From positions 1,178,501-1,242,500 of the forward strand of contig NZ_SRSF01000001.1 of NCBI RefSeq assembly GCF_004803465.1: 64,000 bases of DNA, read 5' to 3'. Positions 61,013 through 64,000 of this stretch are shown here, piece after piece. The notes under the pieces are model-generated. The model was not told the DNA's origin. It searched no databases and worked only from the letters and a program-made list of their open reading frames with translations. Position 1 is the first letter of the stretch. Each line of letters begins with the position of its first letter. Made by a program: the position numbers and the translations under genes. The DNA comes from Neolewinella litorea. Its GTDB lineage: Bacteria > Bacteroidota > Bacteroidia > Chitinophagales > Saprospiraceae.

Positions 61013-61043
61013 TTGATTTCCAACTATATACCCCGTAATTTTG
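61013..61043 (+). promoter_or_regulatory. rpoD promoter
   Basis: TTG at 61013-61015, a 20-base spacer and TAATTTTG (61036-61043), matching the -7 consensus exactly. The leader is 27 bases. Since RpoD itself reads such promoters, this suggests autoregulation. Confidence 0.6.
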
Positions 61044-61070
61044 CGGCCACTTTCAGAAAACGTCCCCTAA

Positions 61071-61940
61071 ATGAGACAGCTTAAGATAACGAAGTCGATC
61101 ACCAATCGCGAGAGTCAGTCGCTCGAAAAGTACCTACAGGAAATTGGTAAAGTAGACCTGCTGACCCCCGAGGAGGAAGTTGACCTCGCCAAGCGGATCA
61201 AACAGGGTGACCAGATCGCGCTGGAAAAGCTGACCAAAGCCAACCTTCGCTTCGTAGTATCCGTAGCCAAGCAGTACCAGAACCAGGGCCTCAGCCTCTC
61301 GGACCTCATCAACGAAGGCAACCTCGGCCTCATCAAGGCCGCCCAGCGCTTCGACGAAACCCGTGGTTTCAAGTTCATTTCCTACGCCGTCTGGTGGATT
61401 CGCCAGTCTATCCTCCAGGCCCTCGCCGAGCAGAGCCGCATCGTGCGCCTTCCCCTCAACAAGGTGGGCAGCCTTAATAAAATCAACAAGGCCTTCAGCC
61501 AGCTGGAGCAGACCTTCGAGCGCGAGCCGAGCAGCGAAGAACTGGCCGAGCAACTCGAGATCAACGCCGACGAAGTGGAAACCACCCTCGGCGTCGCCGC
61601 CCGTCACGTCAGCATGGATGCCCCCTTCGTGGAAGGTGAAGACAACAGCCTGCTCGACGTACTGGCCAATACCGCTACCCCCGGTACCGACTCGGCGCTT
61701 GAGTACAAGGAATCCCTGCGCCGGGAAATCGACCGCAGCCTCGGCACCCTTACCGAACGGCAGTGCGACGTAATCAAGCTTTACTACGGCATCGGCGTCG
61801 AGCACCCCATGAGCCTTGAAGACATTGGCGAAAAGTTCGGTCTCACCCGTGAGCGCGTCCGCCAGATCAAGGACAAGGCCATCAACAAGCTTCGCGGCGC
61901 CAACCGCAGCAAGTTGCTCAAGAATTATCTGGGAAATTAA
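61071..61940 (+). CDS. rpoD: Primary RNA polymerase sigma factor
   Basis: 289 residues, the short Bacteroidota form without region 1.1. Region 1.2 ([21 protein letters not shown]), region 2 ([58 protein letters not shown]), region 3 and region 4 ([49 protein letters not shown]) are complete. It directs housekeeping transcription from the TTTG/TAnnTTTG promoters seen throughout this window. A hairpin terminator follows. Confidence 0.97.
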   Translation: MRQLKITKSITNRESQSLEKYLQEIGKVDLLTPEEEVDLAKRIKQGDQIALEKLTKANLRFVVSVAKQYQNQGLSLSDLINEGNLGLIKAAQRFDETRGFKFISYAVWWIRQSILQALAEQSRIVRLPLNKVGSLNKINKAFSQLEQTFEREPSSEELAEQLEINADEVETTLGVAARHVSMDAPFVEGEDNSLLDVLANTATPGTDSALEYKESLRREIDRSLGTLTERQCDVIKLYYGIGVEHPMSLEDIGEKFGLTRERVRQIKDKAINKLRGANRSKLLKNYLGN

Positions 61941-61967
61941 GTTAGTCTTTCGCCGTTTTCCGGCTTC

Positions 61968-62003
61968 AGTAGGGCCTCTTCGATCGATCGGGGAGGCCCT
62001 ACT
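61968..62003 (+). terminator. Hairpin terminator after rpoD
   Basis: 11-base-pair outer stem (AGTAGGGCCTC and its complement), extended inwards by weaker pairs, followed by CTATTGA. It begins 27 bases after the rpoD stop and ends 17 bases before the next gene. Confidence 0.75.
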
Positions 62004-62020
62004 CTATTGAACCCCTCCCT

Positions 62021-62566
62021 ATGCAACGTCGCAAACTTTCCCTGCAGGAACTCGGCCGACTGACCCCTGCCCAGTACACGGGGTCCGAAAAGCTGCCCGT
62101 CGTGCTGGTCCTCGACGATATCCGCTCGGCCAATAACGTCGGCAGTCTTTTTCGCACGGCCGACGGCTTCGCCCTGCAGCACGTCTACCTCTGCGGCATC
62201 ACCGCTACCCCGCCCCACCGCGATATCCTCAAGACCGCCCTCGGTGCCACGGCAACCGTAGCCTGGTCCTACCACGAAGATTGCGCAGGCCTCGTTCGCC
62301 AACTCGCGGCCGGCGGCGCGCAGGTGCAATGCCTGGAACAGACCGAAAACAGTACCCCCCTGCACCGTTTCCAGGCAGCGCCGCCGCTTCCCCTGGCCCT
62401 GGTGGTCGGCAACGAGGTAAGCGGTGTGCACCAGGAAGTGATTGACGCCGCCCACGGTACCATAGAGATCGAACAGTACGGAACCAAACATAGCCTGAAC
62501 GTCGCGGTAAGCGCCGGAATGGCCGTCTGGGAGCTCAGCCGACAGTTGCGCCACGGGAAGGGTTGA
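62021..62566 (+). CDS. TrmH/SpoU-family RNA methyltransferase
   Basis: 181 residues. SPOUT motif 1 DDIRSANNVGSLFRTADGF (32-50), motif 2 LALVVGNEVSGV (about 124-135) and motif 3 IEIEQYGTKHSLNVAVSAGMAVWEL with the trefoil-knot AdoMet site. It lacks an N-terminal RNA-binding extension, so it is close to the minimal TrmH/TrmL size. It probably 2'-O-methylates a tRNA or rRNA ribose. Which nucleotide cannot be said from sequence. Confidence 0.92.
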   Translation: MQRRKLSLQELGRLTPAQYTGSEKLPVVLVLDDIRSANNVGSLFRTADGFALQHVYLCGITATPPHRDILKTALGATATVAWSYHEDCAGLVRQLAAGGAQVQCLEQTENSTPLHRFQAAPPLPLALVVGNEVSGVHQEVIDAAHGTIEIEQYGTKHSLNVAVSAGMAVWELSRQLRHGKG

Positions 62567-62687
62567 TTTCGGTAGTGTAACGACTGGTTTGGTCGCTACA
62601 ATTATAATGGAGCGTTCCGCTATCTTTCGCCGGTGGGGATGCCGAAACACCTCCCCCCTTCACGTCCTTACACTAAAACTACAGCCC

Positions 62688-63113
62688 ATGCAACCCTTTC
62701 ACCTTGCCGCACCGGTAGACGACCTGGAGGCCGCCCGTCACTTCTACGGCACCGTACTCGGCTGCCCGGAGGGCCGCACGGACAGCGAATGGATCGACTT
62801 CAATTTCTTCGGGCACCAATTGGTAGCCCACCTGGCCCCCAAGAAGGAGCAGCCCGATCACCGCAATGAGGTGGACGGCAAGCACGTGCCCGTCCCGCAC
62901 TACGGGGTGGTATTGGAATGGGAGCAATTCGAAGCCTTCGCCCAGCGTCTGCGCGACCACGGCGTTAAGTTCGAGATTGAGCCCCACGTGCGCTTCGTCG
63001 GTCAACCCGGAGAGCAGAACACCATGTTTTTCTATGACCCGGCCGGCAATGCCCTGGAATTCAAGGCCTTCAAGGATATTTCCCGACTGTTCGCCAAGGA
63101 GCTTAACGGCTAG
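62688..63113 (+). CDS. VOC (glyoxalase/bleomycin-resistance) family protein
   Basis: 141 residues from the ATG at 62688, where the VOC fold begins (MQPFHLAAPVDDLEAARHFYGTVLGC). It has two babb-b units: FGHQLVAHLAP in the first and VVLEWEQFEAFAQRLRDHGVKFEIEP...MFFYDPAGNALEFKAF in the second. His5, His54-type and Glu residues near the ends could bind a metal. Substrate unknown; it may be a dioxygenase or glyoxalase-like enzyme. A TATCTTTC element at 62621 is a possible promoter. It is convergent with purM, 21 bases apart. Confidence 0.9.
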   Translation: MQPFHLAAPVDDLEAARHFYGTVLGCPEGRTDSEWIDFNFFGHQLVAHLAPKKEQPDHRNEVDGKHVPVPHYGVVLEWEQFEAFAQRLRDHGVKFEIEPHVRFVGQPGEQNTMFFYDPAGNALEFKAFKDISRLFAKELNG

Positions 63114-63134
63114 ATCTTCCTGGGGGGGAGCGAA

Positions 63135-64000
63135 CTATTCCGTGTAGTCTTCAATCCCGCCAGGAGTATGAAGCCGGACAGACGCCCGGTCTGCAGTCTC
63201 GACGCGACCAATCACCCGGGCTTCGATGCCGAAAGCGGCGGCAATGTCGATCACGGTTTGCGCGTCGCGCTCGCCCACGTAGGCTTCCAGCCGGTGGCCC
63301 ATGTTGAACACCTGATACATTTCTCGCCACGCCGTACCGCTTTCCTGGCGGATCAAGTCGAACAGGGGCGGAACGGGAAAGAGCTGGTCCTTGACTATCC
63401 GTATATCGTCGTCGATGAATTTGACCACCTTAGTCTGGGCTCCTCCGGTGCAGTGAATAAGCCCGCTGAGGCCAGGGCCAACTTCCGCCAGCAGTCGCTT
63501 CAGTACCGGCAGGTAGGTGCGGGTGGGGCTGAGCACCAATTTGCCAACGGTGGTTTCCACCCCGGATACGGTGATCTTGTCCGTAAGTGAGCGGCTACCC
63601 GTGTACACCACCTCGCGCGGCACTTCGGGATCAAAGCTCTCGGGGTACTTTTCGGCGTAGCCGTGGTGGAATACGTCGTGGCGGGCGCTGGTCAGACCGT
63701 TACTACCCATACCTCCGTTGTATTCGTCCTCGTAACTCGCCTGCCCGTAGCTGGCCAATCCGACAATCACGTTGCCGGGGCGTATGTCGTTTACGATTAC
63801 TTCGTCGCGGCGCAATCGTGCGAAAGTGGTGTACCCCACGTCAATGGTCCGCACGATGTCGCCAACGTCGGCCGTCTCCCCTCCGGTAAGGTGCAGTCCG
63901 ACACCCTGATCGGCCATCCGATCGGCAAACTTCTGGGCGCCCTGGATGATGGTCTTCAGCACTTCACCCGGGATCCGGTTCTTGTTGCGGCCAATGGTAG
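63135..64000 (-). CDS. purM: Phosphoribosylformylglycinamidine cyclo-ligase, C-terminal part (cut by window edge)
   Basis: The frame is open to the right edge; the visible part starts inside TIGRNKNRIPGEVLK, so the N-terminus lies beyond 64000. Visible PurM features are HLTGGETADVGDIVRTIDVG (AIR synthase Gly-Glu-Thr loop), GNVIVGLASYGQASYE, LSGLIHCTGGAQTKVVKF and the C-terminal FNMGHRLEAYV. It makes aminoimidazole ribotide in purine synthesis using ATP. The Bacteroidota form carries an insert around the SRSLTDK segment, consistent with the family here. Confidence 0.93.
   Translation of the reverse strand, partial: TIGRNKNRIPGEVLKTIIQGAQKFADRMADQGVGLHLTGGETADVGDIVRTIDVGYTTFARLRRDEVIVNDIRPGNVIVGLASYGQASYEDEYNGGMGSNGLTSARHDVFHHGYAEKYPESFDPEVPREVVYTGSRSLTDKITVSGVETTVGKLVLSPTRTYLPVLKRLLAEVGPGLSGLIHCTGGAQTKVVKFIDDDIRIVKDQLFPVPPLFDLIRQESGTAWREMYQVFNMGHRLEAYVGERDAQTVIDIAAAFGIEARVIGRVETADRASVRLHTPGGIEDYTE

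Overview
The window is one contiguous piece of a GC-rich Bacteroidota chromosome. The evidence is a SusC/SusD pair, DUF4270 and DUF4290 proteins, a short primary sigma factor without region 1.1, an OstA-like protein, a BatE-like protein and repeated promoters of the type TTTG-N19-TAnnTTTG. High GC together with this gene set suggests a marine Saprospiria member such as the Lewinella group; that placement is an inference. No phage, insertion sequence or CRISPR array was seen. Most genes are chromosomal core or lineage-core, and the unusual content lies in domain architectures.

Layout. 0-3 kb: a truncated flavin disulfide-reductase-like enzyme, two copies of a near-perfect palindrome, and a PolX-like protein with a degenerate polymerase site. 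3-7.3 kb: an orphan SusC/SusD uptake pair. 7.3-11.2 kb: a flavin reductase, topA and a DUF3467 protein. 11.2-11.4 kb: tRNA-Val and tRNA-Pro with their own promoter and terminator. 11.8-16.8 kb: ruvB, then on the minus strand a coiled-coil protein, asd, panD and panC. 16.9-22.1 kb: a half-length glycogen-synthase-like protein, DUF4270, glmS and DUF4290. 22.2-28.4 kb, minus strand: rpsT, a TonB receptor with a lipoprotein partner, a beta-lactamase-fold serine hydrolase and prfC. 28.4-30.7 kb: tRNA-Thr and a minus-strand group of a lipoprotein, a release-factor-like baeRF protein and two small membrane proteins, one of them a 54-residue DUF1328 protein.

30.8-41.9 kb is rich in peptidases: an HELGH metalloprotein, an S9 peptidase, an operon of a SPOR-tailed subtilase with an M61 peptidase, and an M28 peptidase. 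An ECF sigma factor with a fused anti-sigma/beta-barrel partner sits among them. 41.9-46.3 kb is the most interesting stretch. It holds an HD phosphodiesterase fused to a Pycsar-type membrane effector domain, a YkvA-like protein, a coiled-coil protein paired with a membrane-anchored PspA-like protein, and a convergent trypsin-fold/zinc-ribbon/YbjN-like protein.

46.4-52.7 kb: a membrane-anchored MutS-like ATPase, galE, a PhnP-like hydrolase, an OstA-like protein and a BatE-like protein. 52.7-57.6 kb: DUF2490, a glucosaminidase, an N-acetylglucosamine-kinase-like protein, pfkA and a PiT-like permease. 57.7-64 kb: an AddB-like nuclease without a neighbouring AddA, a START-like protein, rpoD, a TrmH-type methyltransferase, a VOC protein and a truncated purM.

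Two patterns cross the window. Many genes have recognisable TAnnTTTG -7 elements, matching the encoded RpoD. In at least seven cases the element ends only 4-8 bases before the start codon, which predicts leaderless or nearly leaderless mRNAs.
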